Positions 49,101 through 60,099 are shown, counted from the stretch's first letter. The stretch is DNA of 64,000 nt from Xenia sp. Carnegie-2017 (GCF_021976095.1 NW_025813487.1:14686563-14750562); one strand, 5' to 3'. The notes: generated by a model not told the origin, from the letters alone. Translations and numbers: made by a program.

Positions 49101-52100
49101 TTGTTTTTATGTATGATTTCTTTACATAAACCGAGACATAACCGAGACATAAAAGCCTATAAACTGTGAAACTTAAAATTATCATTGCATGAATAAGTCC
49201 CTGTAAAGTTTTCGGTTTTAAAGGTACTTCTATTATTTTTCTATTATTTTTCTATGTATAGTAGCATTGTGATTTGACATTTGCTTAAACTATGAACATG
49301 AGCAATTATTTAGACGAGTAGTCGAAGTCGAGAGCCTGGTATTGAGTTGGGGAAAGATTTACTGCCCCATCCACTCCTGCGTAGTTGAAGTCGAGAAGAC
49401 TGGTATTGAGTTGGGGAAATATTTACTACCTCCTCCACTCCTGCGTAGAAACGACCCTCCACTCCTGCGTAGAAATGATACCTCCTTTACGCCAATGATT
49501 CGAACTTTGGATCAATTCACACCATCGACTATTTCATCATTCATTAAGCAACAACGTCTCACGCCAAACAACTTACATTATATACATAGTGCAAACTAAA
49601 CCATGAAAAACAATGATAGCACGCTTTTATATATGAACTTAAAACGGTAAAACTTTATATGGAGACCATTATCCTACCTGAGTAGATAATATTGTTGAAG
49701 TACGTTAAATATGCAGAAGTTTTTTTATTCAATTGACGTATTTTTCAGCATATCATGATGATGTTATTTCTAAGTATGATAATATAATTCTTTGGGATAG
49801 CTAATTATATTGAAGAAGGCATCATGAGATGCCGAAACACTTCTCTCATAAGAAATCGTAATGATTTGGACTTTTGGATGCAAGAATGCCTGCCATACAA
49901 AACTCGCTGCTTTATTATGTGAATGACGTTTAGGTGAAGTTTGTTTTAAGCTCAGCAAGCAGTTAACTTACAACAGTAATGCGAAAATAAATTTATAATA
50001 AAGCAAAAAACATTGGCCATGATGCATGCAGGCAAATTGGCTTGAACATACTCGACATGTAACCTTTCCGAGAAAAGGTGAAGGAAAAAATGTCTTCGTC
50101 CGATTTAACTAAATTTTCATTGACTATGTCAATATGGAAGTATGGATCAATTTCATTAAAAAACATGCCGACCGGAAGACCTCAATGCAGTCAATAGATA
50201 ATTGTTGGGCAGTTGCCATTTTTTTGGTAAACATTCCTTGTGTACTAGAGACGAAAATTCATCTTCATTTCTCATCTTAGACCTAAGCTACAAGCAATAG
50301 GTCTGGAATAAAATATAGAATACCTTAAGTTATATATGTTTAAAATATAAAATACTTCACGAACAATAAACTATTGGTAAAATTTCGACTCCACAGTATT
50401 CTTTGGAAATTGCCAACCAACAACAGCGTTGTTGTTATGGCATTTTTGAATTGAAAATGAGTGTTTGTAATGTATTCTGACTCACCCTGAACCGCTGCTG
50501 GAAGCTATACGCACAAAAGCGAATTTATTACATGAGTAAATGTTGATTGGTCGAATACTGATGGTTAAATGTCATTTTTTCAGTTAGAACTGGTAAGCTC
50601 TAATTTTTGATAGCCTTGTTTATGCCAGTCGACGGTGGAGTTAGGAAAGCCAAAATTCGTATATAAATAGCAACAGATCAAAATATTTTCTTCAATACTC
50701 GCCACAACATGCAGAAACCGTGAAAAAATCCATTGTTCGTGTATTGGCAAAGCTAATTCGGTAAATGAATAATGCCACACCAATTCACACGTAGTTTTTA
50801 AAGTATGAACAAAAGTGACAAAATCCTTTCAACACTGTAGTGTAGGAAAGCATCGAAAATAGCACAAAATGCCAAAAAAGAGTAAGCCGCCAATGTGATG
50901 GGTCATGCAATGTTGTTTTCATAAACAATGTGAACTATTATAACAATCGTCATCTGAAGGAGGATGAACGTAGTAATATAATATCATTAAAGGTTAGTAC
51001 GGTAGGCGATCTTTTACGAACCCATATGGAGTTACTTTTGAGTTAGCTGCATGTATGCATTAAGAAGTAAACAACATCCATGGATTTGGAAACTCATAAT
51101 GCATGTCCTAGCATGTGAATTCGCGAGTGTTTTTTTTAGCATCGTTCATACAAAAGGGCCAGTTAGCGTGGCTTCTCTTCCTCATTCCTCCTTAAAAAAT
51201 TTGTATATAAATTAGCTTCGTGTTCATGGCGAGTGATTTGATTTGAGTACAGTATGCTTTTGCGTCACGTTTTTCCAATTATGAAACAGGAAATACCAAA
51301 GCGCCAGGCCAAAACAAACTGTCTAGGGATGACGATGGGCCAGAAAAAACACACAAACGAATTAAAGACCGCGATTGAATCGATCATTTTCACCAATGTG
51401 CGGTTGATTTGCGAAATTAGAAAAGCAAATAGCGTTAGATGACTATTGATATTATTAAACACGTATACCGCAAGTATTAGTATAAATTAAGTTGTGCATT
51501 TGAGGTAGAAATTCGGGAAGGGTGCATTTCATTGGTGAAAGAGAAACCATTCCACCAATTGGTGGCAGTCAATGGTACTAATATATACAATAACGTGTCG
51601 CTGCGACCATTTGCGATTGATCATTACATCGTTTAAATTGACAGCGAGATATAATGCACAGTTGCATGTCAAGTATTCCCATTCAATTTATGATAATTTG
51701 TTAGGGTTCGTTGAAACATGATATGTAGCAGCCAAAACATAACAAGTACAACGCACGCCATCCTTTCGCGTTTCGACAGTATAGCGCTCAAGGCCGTGTT
51801 GCGAAGACACGGCACACTCAAAATACCCCACGGCAAAACAGAACGAGAAACGGCGACCCTAGGTCATTGAGCCAGGTGAATTTATTAATATAACTTAGTG
51901 ATATCGGGGCGTTTTGAGACTATGGTACCACGGAATAAACTCGTGTGATTAAAATGATGGACAGTAAACCAGGGACGAGTTTTGTTTTCGAACCATGCAG
52001 TGGTTTGCTGACGAGGGGCGCGAATAAACGGCGTGTATCACACGAAGATTTGAGCCCACCGCCGACCCCGATTTCAGCTAGTAATATTCAACTGAACACA

Positions 52101-55100
52101 TCGGAAAACACGCAATCTATATTGGAGGTGAGCGTAAAATACAATGTGTATAGTTCATGAGACTTAGCGAATCATATGGATGCGAGACTGCGTGCAACGA
52201 ACTATATATGACACGTAGTGATTTTGGTTCTTGTCTAAAAATTACTCGGTCGTTTTATGAAAATTTAGACATAATATCATGCATACTCGCTCGCATTGTG
52301 CTCACTTCGTGATCTATATAGACGTAAAGCTATAGTTTGTTGATATTTGGCTATATGTAAGGCAAAGGTCTGATTCTGTGTACGATGCAGTCAAGTCATA
52401 TATTTGGTAACAATCATATAACCTAACAGTGTTAACTTATACTGGATTGTCTCCGTTTTTTTGTACTAAATGCAAATTGTTTGATGATCGCATAACTGAA
52501 CATGATGTTCTAAGAGTCAAGTATATTTGTACATGCTTAAGAACATAAAATAATAAATTTATTATCTAGGTGTTATAGATATATTGTTATAAGTACTTAT
52601 GAATTATCGTATGATTAAGTGAGGCAAGATATTTGTCGTATTAAAATACAAATAGTTCTACTTCAGCAACCGTGAAAATTTTTCATTCGACAGTGTCGTG
52701 CTTTTATTTTGGGATTTTCATATTTAAGCGCGGATACCTCACATTACTCGATACGGAGCGCAAAACTCGCTTGGTAATCTCCTCATAGAGAGAGAAATAG
52801 CCGTGTTCCACAGTCGAAAGTTCAATAATGATTAGCTATTAAATGTTTTAATTGAATTAAAATCATAAGATGTCAAATGTCTATATATTTATGACGTACG
52901 CTAAAGATATACGTTCGCATGCAATGAATTAAAATCATAAGATGTCAAATTTCTATATATTTATGACGTACGCTAAAGATATACGTTCTCATGCAATGAA
53001 TTAAAATCATAAGATGTCAAATTTCTATATATTTATGACGTACGCTAAAGATATACGTTCGCATGCAAGTACAAACGTAAACAAAGCTTAAACTAGTCCA
53101 AGATAAGAGACAATAGCCTTAAAAGCTTTTCGATAAACTTAAGCTGACGAAAAGAAATATTTTTATCGCACATCATTGTTTTACTCGATGATAAACAATT
53201 ATATCTGTCAATGAAAACAAGAAGTGGACTTCATTTGAGCCCGCAAACTTAAGCTGGAGGAAACGCTGTAATGACGCCTCGGCGAATGTGTTTGCACAAA
53301 ATTTCCGAAATCATTTTGTACTCGTATGTTTTAGAAGAGCGTGGGGGTATTAGCGCGATAAATCACTGACGGAGGTGAATTCAGGATATCAATAAAACAG
53401 CCTAGCGACATACCTTAGAAATTGCAATCTTCACGACAAAGAAACTTTGTAACTATAATAGGAACGCGTTGAACTTAATCAGGATTGCTTGACTTTGAGA
53501 GCTGTAGAGAACACTTCCTTTTCTGCGTTGAACATAATCATGATTACTTGGTTTTACGAACTGTAGTGAACGTCCTCTTTCCTGCGTTGCATTACGCCTG
53601 CAATAAAACCATCGAAAATTTCAAAAGCAACTAATTATCAGAATCCGGGTATTGGCTAATTCATTTCTAGTTGCGGATTGTTTGAATTGCACTTAATGTG
53701 GATTAACGATAATGGATGATGAGTGCAATGAGGGTAGTTCCAGTGACGATAACAAAAAGTCGGCAAAAAATCTTTTATTCACTTTACACACTCTGGAATA
53801 AACCGCGGTAACTTTGACAAATACTATGAATGAGAACTAGACTTTAATAAAGTCAGCAATCGAGACTAAACTCTCCTATATCAATTATTATTCGTATTTG
53901 CTAAATCAACATCACTTCAACAAAACATTTTCAATAAAATACGATGTTTTCATCGTTTCAAAAATCAGTTTTCTCCTAATGTAGATTAGACTTAGATTTA
54001 GATTGTATACTGCACATCATATACTTTAAATCTGGTGGCTCAGATTAGATGTTAAAGATTGGGTAGTTTGCATCAGTTTAAGATTAAGATTTCATAAATC
54101 AGTATACACAGTGTATAATAGAGCCACATTGAATGAACAATCTCTTTTACTTTGTAGGATCGAAGTTTGTCAACAATGCCATGTGGAAGTACAACAACAA
54201 GTGTGAACACTCCATCGGCAACACTCAATGCTTGCTCAAGCATAGCACCCACGGGTCTTTCCCTACAAAATCCGCAAGCTCACGACCTACGGGATATTCT
54301 CGCCGGACAGCTACCTCCGAACACCAGTCCGTATTATGCACCGCAATATGCACCGATCCCCTATCAACAACCACCGCAACGTTTTGACTTTTCACATTCA
54401 ATAGATCATTTTCAACCGGCAACGCCTTACGGTCAGACACCGTCGGCGTTTCATCCTCAACAACAAATTTCAAATCATCAACAAGCGACTTCAAATCCGA
54501 ACCATAGACTCTTAAGACGTGAACAATTGCAGCGTTTAGATACATCCGTGGGACCGTTTAGTCCCGATTTAGTCAATGGACATTTTACCTCGCATGCTCA
54601 TAGGCATGATCCAATACGGTTAAGTAACGAGGCTATGGATATTATGTCGCCCGCGCAACTTAGTGGTCAGAGCACTCCGCAGGTACGTTTATTCACTTTG
54701 TCCTTTCCTTGTTATCAAACTGCAGTGGAATTTAGATTAGACAAAACTTATGTAATAGCTCAGGGTGTTTTGTGTTTTAAAACAAGAGAATAGAAATTTC
54801 TGTGGTGAGAATTGAAGGTAGATAGGTAAAAAGATCTAGATGGAACGTTTAATAAATATTTATAGTCTTGCGAACTGAATTACTATTGAATTCACAAGGT
54901 ATTATCAAAATTATTTATGTCAATATACACACTACAATATTTTGAATGCAACAGTTGTCTCAAAGAGTCGATCGAAAGTTCGAAAGTTCATAGAAAATTT
55001 ACAACAATGTTACAAACTAAATTAGCAATTAATTAATTTAGCACTAATGTATCTGCATAATTGCTTTACAAGTATGGGATGAAGAAATTACTATATCTGG

Positions 55101-58100
55101 TTGTATACATTAGGAGAAATTTCTATTTCCTAGTTGAGCTAAGACTATTATAAAAGGTTTTGGGTTGTAAAATTTCTTATAACTTGCGGTGGTTTCGCAC
55201 AATCTGCGCGAAGTGCTGGTTCACTGTTCTAAAACTTCACACTAACGATGGGACTGTATTTTGAATTTATAATTTTAACACTTCAATAAGATATTTCCAG
55301 TGTTGTGCACGATTTTACGTTCCAAGCGTTGGTTCTTCGCGATACGGAATGATTAAATTTCATCTCGTTAAGATTACGGACAACTGTCAATCATACAACT
55401 GCGTTTTCGAAATTTATTGCCTTCTGCAATACAACTCTAATTCATCAAATTTGTATTACCAGTTCATACACCAATAACTACAACTTTTCCGAACCCCCGA
55501 ACCAACGCTTGCAAGCTATATTTATGTATAATTATTCGGAAGTGGTTTTTGGGCTTCTACATATGACGCACAACTTTGCCATCCCGTTTCTACCTACATC
55601 CTACCGCAATGACGCATTGCGGTGAGGAAGTGTTCTCTTAACCATGACTATACTATTTTACATCAACATAATATCCGTTATATTTTATAATCAAAAATAT
55701 GACACAGTCACACACTACATAACATAACATGACAATTTACGACAGGTGGTAAGCCTGGTAACTTTCGTTCTTACTTAAGTTTTAATTGTATTATACAGTG
55801 CCGAAGAAAGCTAGTTAGATTTACTGAACGACAGCTCTCCCGTCACGAGTGTAACATTAGTATAGGTAATTGTATAGTTTTGAGTGCAATTACGTATAAA
55901 AATTTACGAGTGAGTTTTTTAGGGACTGCAGCGAATCTATTTGAAGTCTTCAAAAAACTCACGAGTACATGTTTAGCCTTAATTGCGCGAGAAACTATAC
56001 TCTTATTAATAACAACATACTTTGAGATAATTCTTGACTGGACCGTTAAACTTTGTCTCACTTTGTTATTTTCTATCGTTCCAGAAGAGCCTCGTTGCGC
56101 GGCTTGACCGTTAAAAATATTCACCCAAAAAAACAGTACTTTCTGTCTTATTTTTTTCTTTGCATTCTTTTGTAATTCTTGAATTTCAAACGATTGCAAT
56201 TGTGGAAATCATTGTTTACTTACAACTACAGCCATGTTTTTTTTTAAATTGAAAAGAAGTTTGTTTGGATTTCCTTGCTTTTCAACCAATCAGATTACAC
56301 AATTTACAGTGCAACTACACTTTCTACATTGCAATTTCATATATTCACATTGCAATGATAGATAAACTGCCCTGCGATTAACCAATCACCGTCGAGAAAT
56401 ATCTCAAGGTATATTATTATCGCCGTAATTCTCTTGCTGTTTCTGGCTTCAAGCAAGCACGTACAATAATTAAGACCTTACAAAGAAGAGGATATGTATT
56501 GTCCTTTGGGTAACTTTGTCTGAGAACATGTGCTGTTAAAGTTTTATTACAATCTTTTCTAAAGATAGAAAGGCAAATGTTCTGCGCCGCATGTGTCACT
56601 CGCAAAAATTGACGTTTTTCTACGTTCTTTTGACGTTTCTCTACAGAGTACCACACTCCGTGAACTTTGATACAACAAAGTAATGAATAATACACGAAAT
56701 ACTACATTGGAAAATCCTAATTTAAACTGAAATAGACATATTAACATTCTATAAAATTTTATAAAGTAAATGGTTTGAACCCCAGAGTATCGTTACTTTT
56801 TATATATAACGTAACATAGTTTTGAATTGTTTCCATACAGGAACTATTTCGGAGAGTTACCTCATGTTATATAATTCTAATCTGTTTTTGTCGTTGTACC
56901 TTGCAGCTAGCTTAGATAGGTTAGCTTGCGCATTCGTGAATCATTTTAACGCTTGCTGCTATTCAATTTCATTCTTTGGAGCCGCCATCATCAAGAACGT
57001 CGCGAGACTGTAAGCATACTTTTATATCGAATTAATATAACTATCCGGGTATGTGGAGGGGCTGCTCTCAACACAAACTATTCTTATTTGAAAAGATTCT
57101 ATATTTAAGTGCCGGCAGTTTTTCTTAATAAGTGACTGCTGTGAAGTTACTAAATTCGTAACATAAGAAAATTTTTCATTCTTTTCAGTTAGATATAGGC
57201 AAGACGACGAGGATAGCAAAGACGAAATCGACACCCATCGTCCCGTGCAACCTTCGGACGTATTTTGTTCGGTCCGAGGGCGTTTGTCCCTTCTCAGGTC
57301 CACGTCAAAATACAAAGTTACGGTGGGGAAATAAGGAGACGACTGTCACATCCTGAGTGTCTAAATGCCTCATTACTTCGGGGAGTCTGAGAAGGTCGGT
57401 AAAATAGTACACCCTTATACATAGTATCAGGGGCGTCGGGAGGGCTATAAAAGTGAGGGGTGCATAGAGAAATCATGGTACTAATTTTATATTAGTAGTT
57501 TTATCTTTCCTGCATGTTTTAGTGTAAGATGCATTCGAAAAATCGAAGTATAAACATCGCAAAACGTTTTACAAGACGTTTCTCATTTTTACATACATGC
57601 ATGCTAATAGAATAACACACGAGATGACATAATGTAAATGATGCAATCACTGTCATGCAGGAAAATAAAAATTTGTCATTTTAGAAGCATTTTTGCCCCA
57701 CCAGGTAACTATAGCAAACTCGGCTAGCAATAAAAAATATCTAAAGGTTTCTGCGCTTTTCTTTAGAAGCCCATTAAGCTGTGTATATCTGTATTGTAGA
57801 ATATACCTATGCTAAATATTCTCTTGTCATTTTGCTATTTTAGTAAAAAGTGATGGAGTATTGCCTCTCTTTCAAGAAAAACGAAAAGGCTTTAATTTTT
57901 CTGCCAACTCCCCGCTTGAAACGGCCCTACACAGTATAGAGCACAAAGCCGTCTTTGGGGGGAAGAGTTAAGATATGCCTAAAATGCGTCTAAAACAATT
58001 TCCACATGTTATGATGTCCTATTCGCTGCAACGTCTCCAGAGTTTGTAATTAGTAATGTTTGACTTTATCATCGTCTCTTTTTTTAATAATAGGGCGAAG

Positions 58101-59998
58101 TCGAAAAATGGTGGTAAATGTCTACGGGAAAAATTAGAAAAAATAGGTTTGTCACTTCCGGCTGGACGAAGGAAAGCAGCGCAGGTCACGTTGTTAACAT
58201 CATTAGTGGAAGGTCAGCATAAATTGGTCATACTCATTCTTTTTTATCCATTTTTTATCATTTCACACTTATCATTGAAGTTTAATTATTTGCGATAACA
58301 TTGCAGTCTTCACTATTTGATTTACTTTCCGATGCAATCTCCACTATTTGATTTTCCTGCTACTTTTTACATTTTACATCAGTACCCAAAAAACTGTTTT
58401 TTAACTCATTTATTTTATTGCTGTTCAGGCGAAGCTGCTCATTTGGCCGGCGATTTCGACTATGTATGTGTATCGGAGTTTCCAACACAGGCACTTTCCG
58501 AGCACGTGGCTAAAAGTCATAAAGAATCAGCAGAGTATGAAACACGAAAGAATGCCATACTCTCTTGCAAGTAAGAAAACAATGCATGTTCACAACTCCG
58601 TGTAAAACAAGGCCAGATTTTGAGGGGATGTGCTGGGAAGCATGCATCTCCCATGTGATCGCTTTGCGCATCCCAAGACATTTTTCAGCCCCTTGAAAAT
58701 AAATGCGCCTCCCCTAACATTGAAATTTTATTGATCCATTCCCAACAATATGCGACTGTCTAGTATCTCCGCAACCGGTTGCACAAAGCCTAAATATAGC
58801 GCTATTCATTGGATACTATTTTTTTCAAACTTGTAAAAAAAGTGGTTATATTCTCTTTGGGATAATGAAACTTTCTAATTTGTAAAACCAATATTGTATT
58901 TCAATGCTTGTCCAGTTCAAATCCAAATTTTTTTCCCGGCTCCATGTTCATCAAAGTCTATTTACACTGTAATCTTTATTCGGTAAGGTAAACAATAGGA
59001 ATTTACAGCAACCGCCAACTGGAATAAGCGATGGGATGGCGCTATCCGGCCTTCGTGCAACCGGCCCCAGGTCTATCAAAGTCAATTTACACTGTAATCT
59101 TTATTCGGTAAGGTAAACAATAGGAATTTACAGCAACCGCCAACTGCAATAAGCGATGGGATGGCGCTATCCGGCCTTCGTGCAACCGGCCCCAGGTCTA
59201 TCAAAGTCAATTTACACTGTAATCTTTATTCGGTAAGGTAAACAATAGGAATTTACAGCAACCGCCAACTGCAATAAGCGATGGGATGGCGCTATCCGGC
59301 CTTCGTGCAACCGGCCCCAGGTCTATCAAAGTCAATTTACACTGTAATCTTTATTCGGTAAGGTAAACAATAGGAATTTACAGCAACCGCCAACTGCAAT
59401 GAGCGATGGGATAGCGCTATTCGGCCTTCGTGCATCCGGCCCCAGGTCTATCAAAGTCAATTTGCACTGTAATCTGTCTAGTGAAGCTAAACAATAGGAA
59501 TTTACAGCAACCGCCAACTGCGATAAGCGAACGCTTGTTTTCTGTTCAACAACAAAAATTTTTGCAGGAAATTTCTAGTTTAGCCGGCGATATCTATTTT
59601 TGAAAATTTGCTGCTAGGTTAAGTAATATGCAAACCTACTCTCCATAACAAATTCGTATATAATTCTATTCAAATTTTCCATTGCATTATACACCCATGT
59701 TTCTTAACTCTTTAGACAAATTACAAAGGAGCTACAAGACATCCTCGCCCAAGATCCATACCCTACAAGTAGACTATCCAACAGCACTCTACCGGAATCC
59801 GTTCTCAAAGGACTCACGCATTTTGGTCTTGTGACACACGGTTTTGGCACGCCTGCATTCAATGCCGCACTCAATTCTTTTCAAGCTTACCTTAGTGAAC
59901 TTTTAAAATGCCACGAATCTTTGCATAGCAACAATAACTCCTTCCAAGCTGGTATGTCTGCGTCTAGAAGTCAAAATTTAAAGAATGGTGAAGTATAG
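40024..59998 (+). CDS. TFAP2: AP-2 (TFAP2) transcription factor with alternative first exons
   Basis: Exons: alternative first exons 40024-40104 and 51954-52127; then 54158-54682, a tentative 56982-57009, 57189-57394, 58094-58212, 58429-58570 and 59716-59998. The product is about 492 residues (51.95 kb start) or 461 (40.0 kb start), if the two missing bases in the 57 kb exon are allowed for. The N-terminal half is Pro/Gln/Tyr-rich (transactivation). The C-terminal half is the basic plus helix-span-helix region that dimerises and binds GCCNNNGGC-type sites; [20 protein letters not shown] and LPAGRRKAA are unmistakable AP-2. The exon phases match vertebrate TFAP2, including exon 2 starting at Asp-Arg. 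AP-2 proteins control ectoderm and neural differentiation in animals and act in the nucleus. Confidence 0.88.
40105..41974. other. TFAP2 intron, nothing recognised
   Basis: No exon, array or RNA gene seen. Minus frames at 41307-41528 and 41692-41946 are unsupported. Confidence 0.45.
41975..42790. repeat. Diverged tandem repeat of about 110-115 bp, about seven copies
   Basis: Recurring blocks: ATTTCACACTTTCTGC, AGACAGATTAGGTACATG, ATCACAAGAATGTAACACTG and TAATGAAACTGTAAC. Units differ by 15-25 percent and in length, so the array is old. A stray piece lies at 47341-47400. Confidence 0.8.
42918..43031 (+). mobile_element. 114 bp retroposed element led by a hammerhead-like core, 11 bp TSD
   Basis: The insertion is flanked by AATTAATTAAG at 42907-42917 and 43032-43042. 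It begins four bases before the ribozyme-like motif and ends with the family arm (CCTGGACGATCTACATTTAC, then CAACATGT). It has no coding capacity. The same sequence family occurs at 22845-22979, 9850-10136 and, as an arm only, near 56765. Nearby, a 41 bp direct repeat (ATGACTTTTCTGTC plus ACAATTAATTAAG) also ends in the TSD sequence, so part of the flanking identity could predate insertion. Confidence 0.7.
42922..42968 (+). ncRNA. Type I hammerhead ribozyme-like motif
   Basis: Stem I halves TTGACT (42922-42927) and AGTCAA (42963-42968) pair perfectly. The core CTGAAGA at 42928-42934 fits CUGANGA. One extra U at 42935 precedes stem II, GACTACC/GGTTGTC (42936-42942, 42948-42954; one U-U mismatch), with loop GCTAA. 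GAAA is at 42955-42958. Stem III is the self-complementary ACGT without a loop, and cleavage is expected after GTC at 42962. Loopless stem III motifs are known in Penelope-like elements and are thought to act as dimers. Confidence 0.65.
43043..46483. other. TFAP2 intron, nothing recognised
   Basis: Single-copy AT-rich DNA with a short TG/TC microsatellite near 44070-44097. No supported exon. Confidence 0.45.
46484..46510 (+). CDS. TFAP2: Candidate 27-nt cassette or first exon in TFAP2 intron
   Basis: A strong acceptor (CTTTCATTTTTCTACAG) and a perfect AGG-GTAAGT donor bracket 27 nt that read FIMRSDCYR in phase 0 to 0. That is compatible with insertion between exon 1a and exon 2, or with translation from its own Met (MRSDCYR). 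Support is splice-signal only. Confidence 0.33.
47341..47400. repeat. Stray copy of the 42 kb tandem repeat
   Basis: ATTTTATCACAAAAATGCAA followed by CACTGCCTGTTTAAGTAAAG matches units at 41975-42790, about 5 kb away. Confidence 0.75.
47401..48929. other. TFAP2 intron, nothing recognised
   Basis: Minus-strand frames at 47812-48132, 48145-48393 and 48409-48690 are rich in Ile/Tyr/His runs from AT-rich DNA and show no domain or splice fit. Confidence 0.45.
48930..49115. repeat. About 70 bp tandem repeat, 2.5 copies
   Basis: GGAGTAGCTAAAATTGTTAT then CTAAATTCCTTTACATACAC and a CATATAATA-TATACATA end. The third copy is partial. Confidence 0.82.
49322..49492. repeat. 62 bp duplication with a short CTCCACTCCTGCGTAG repeat
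   Basis: GAAGTCGAGA...CTGGTATTGAGTTGGGGAAA occurs twice, and CCACTCCTGCGTAG four times. The open frame over it (49342-49599) is not supported as a gene. Confidence 0.8.
49810..49838 (+). repeat. Degenerate hammerhead-like hairpin
   Basis: TTGAAGA, one A, a perfect 6 bp stem GGCATC/GATGCC with loop ATGA, then GAAAC. This is the same order as the cores at 42.9 and 3.8 kb, but the first core base is U instead of C and no self-complementary stem III or NUH follows. Confidence 0.4.
49839..51953. other. TFAP2 intron or upstream region of exon 1b
   Basis: No exon or array is seen. A 62-codon frame at 51254-51442 ([20 protein letters not shown]) has no donor or known family and may lie in a 5' leader. 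Confidence 0.4.
51954..52127 (+). CDS. TFAP2: TFAP2 candidate first exon 1b
   Basis: 58 codons from two adjacent ATGs ([20 protein letters not shown]), through [14 protein letters not shown], to QSILE and a GTGAGC donor in phase 0. Joined to exon 2 it gives SILE-DRSL. Ser-Pro and Thr-Pro sites suit a regulatory N terminus. Vertebrate TFAP2 genes also use alternative first exons of unrelated sequence. Confidence 0.65.
52128..54157. other. TFAP2 intron 1
   Basis: Holds the 72 bp triple repeat and an old 57-60 bp duplication near 53465-53590 (CTGCGTTGAAC...CTGTAG). No additional exon is seen. Confidence 0.5.
52850..53068. repeat. 72 bp tandem repeat, three copies
   Basis: AATTAAAATCATAAGATGTC through TATGACGTACGCTAAAGATA and TACGTTC-GCATGCAATG. 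Only two or three differences among copies, so it is young. Each unit carries a TGACGTAC element of CRE type. Confidence 0.88.
54158..54682 (+). CDS. TFAP2: TFAP2 exon 2: transactivation region
   Basis: 175 codons in phase 0 at both ends; acceptor CTTTGTAG, donor GTACGT. It starts [15 protein letters not shown] and contains [18 protein letters not shown], a Pro/Tyr/Gln stretch in the position of the vertebrate PY region (PPPYQPIYPQ). [13 protein letters not shown], further on, resembles the RRDYRRHEDLL part of vertebrate AP-2. Residues are otherwise low-complexity, as usual for this half of the protein. Confidence 0.85.
54683..56981. other. TFAP2 intron 2
   Basis: 2.3 kb without a recognised exon. 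A repeat arm fragment lies near 56765. Confidence 0.5.
56765..56798 (+). repeat. Arm fragment of the hammerhead-bearing repeat family
   Basis: AAAGTAAATGGTTTGAACCC and then CAGAGTATCGTTAC match the left arm of the element at 22845-22979 (read on its minus strand). The core itself is absent. Confidence 0.6.
56982..57009 (+). CDS. TFAP2: Tentative TFAP2 exon 3 (28 nt)
   Basis: Exon 2 ends in phase 0 but the 57189 exon needs phase 1, so a short exon of length 3n+1 is expected. Vertebrate exon 3 is also short and ends in phase 1. These 28 nt after TTCATTCTTTGGAG and before GTAAGC read PPSSRTSRD plus one base and repair the phase. The choice rests on splice signals and phase alone. Confidence 0.4.
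57189..57394 (+). CDS. TFAP2: TFAP2 exon 4: start of DNA-binding region, two 1-base gaps
   Basis: After an acidic lead-in ([18 protein letters not shown]) it reads [20 protein letters not shown], where AP-2 has [20 protein letters not shown], then TV. At 57323-57328 a run of four Gs leaves the family frame one base short. From 57328 on, the +1 frame gives [20 protein letters not shown] second base is missing near 57385-57388, before LRR. With both gaps allowed for the exon is 208 nt and fits its neighbours' phases exactly. The acceptor is CTTTTCAG and the donor AAG-GTCGGT. Confidence 0.75.
57395..58093. other. TFAP2 intron 4, nothing recognised
   Basis: About 700 bp of single-copy sequence with no exon, array or element. 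Confidence 0.5.
58094..58212 (+). CDS. TFAP2: TFAP2 exon 5: basic DNA-binding exon
   Basis: 119 bp, phase 2 in and 1 out. It reads [20 protein letters not shown] then [20 protein letters not shown], nearly identical to vertebrate [20 protein letters not shown]. Acceptor AATAATAG, donor GTCAGC. Confidence 0.95.
58429..58570 (+). CDS. TFAP2: TFAP2 exon 6: helix-span-helix, first part
   Basis: 142 bp, phase 1 in and 2 out. [20 protein letters not shown] matches vertebrate [20 protein letters not shown]; the exon ends [10 protein letters not shown]. Acceptor GCTGTTCAG, donor GTAAGA. Confidence 0.93.
58945..59525. repeat. 125 bp tandem repeat, about 4.6 copies, in TFAP2 intron 6
   Basis: TCTATCAAAGTCAATTTACA through CAGCAACCGCCAACTGC and GGGATGGCGCTATCCGGCC. 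Copies 2-4 are almost identical; the first and last differ more. It lies about 190 bp from the final AP-2 exon. Confidence 0.92.
59716..59998 (+). CDS. TFAP2: TFAP2 exon 7: end of dimerisation domain and stop
   Basis: 283 bp, phase 2 in, ending at TAG 59996-59998. [16 protein letters not shown] matches vertebrate [36 protein letters not shown] matches THFNLISHGFGSPAVCAAV. A 25-residue Ser/Asn tail follows the domain. Confidence 0.93.
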
Positions 59999-60088
59999 CA
60001 TTGGGTTCTCTGAAGACGCGTACTAAGATGATGGTATCAAGATGCATTTCAGCACGTATTTCATGAAAATCTTCCACAAAGCTTAAAC

Positions 60089-60094
60089 AATAAA
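60089..60094 (+). terminator. Polyadenylation signal for TFAP2
   Basis: AATAAA 91 bp after the stop codon is the first in the 3' region, so it is the likely cleavage signal. Confidence 0.5.
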
Positions 60095-60099
60095 TCGTA

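Noticed and set aside
54225-54545. 106-codon minus frame
   Set aside because: Antisense of TFAP2 exon 2.
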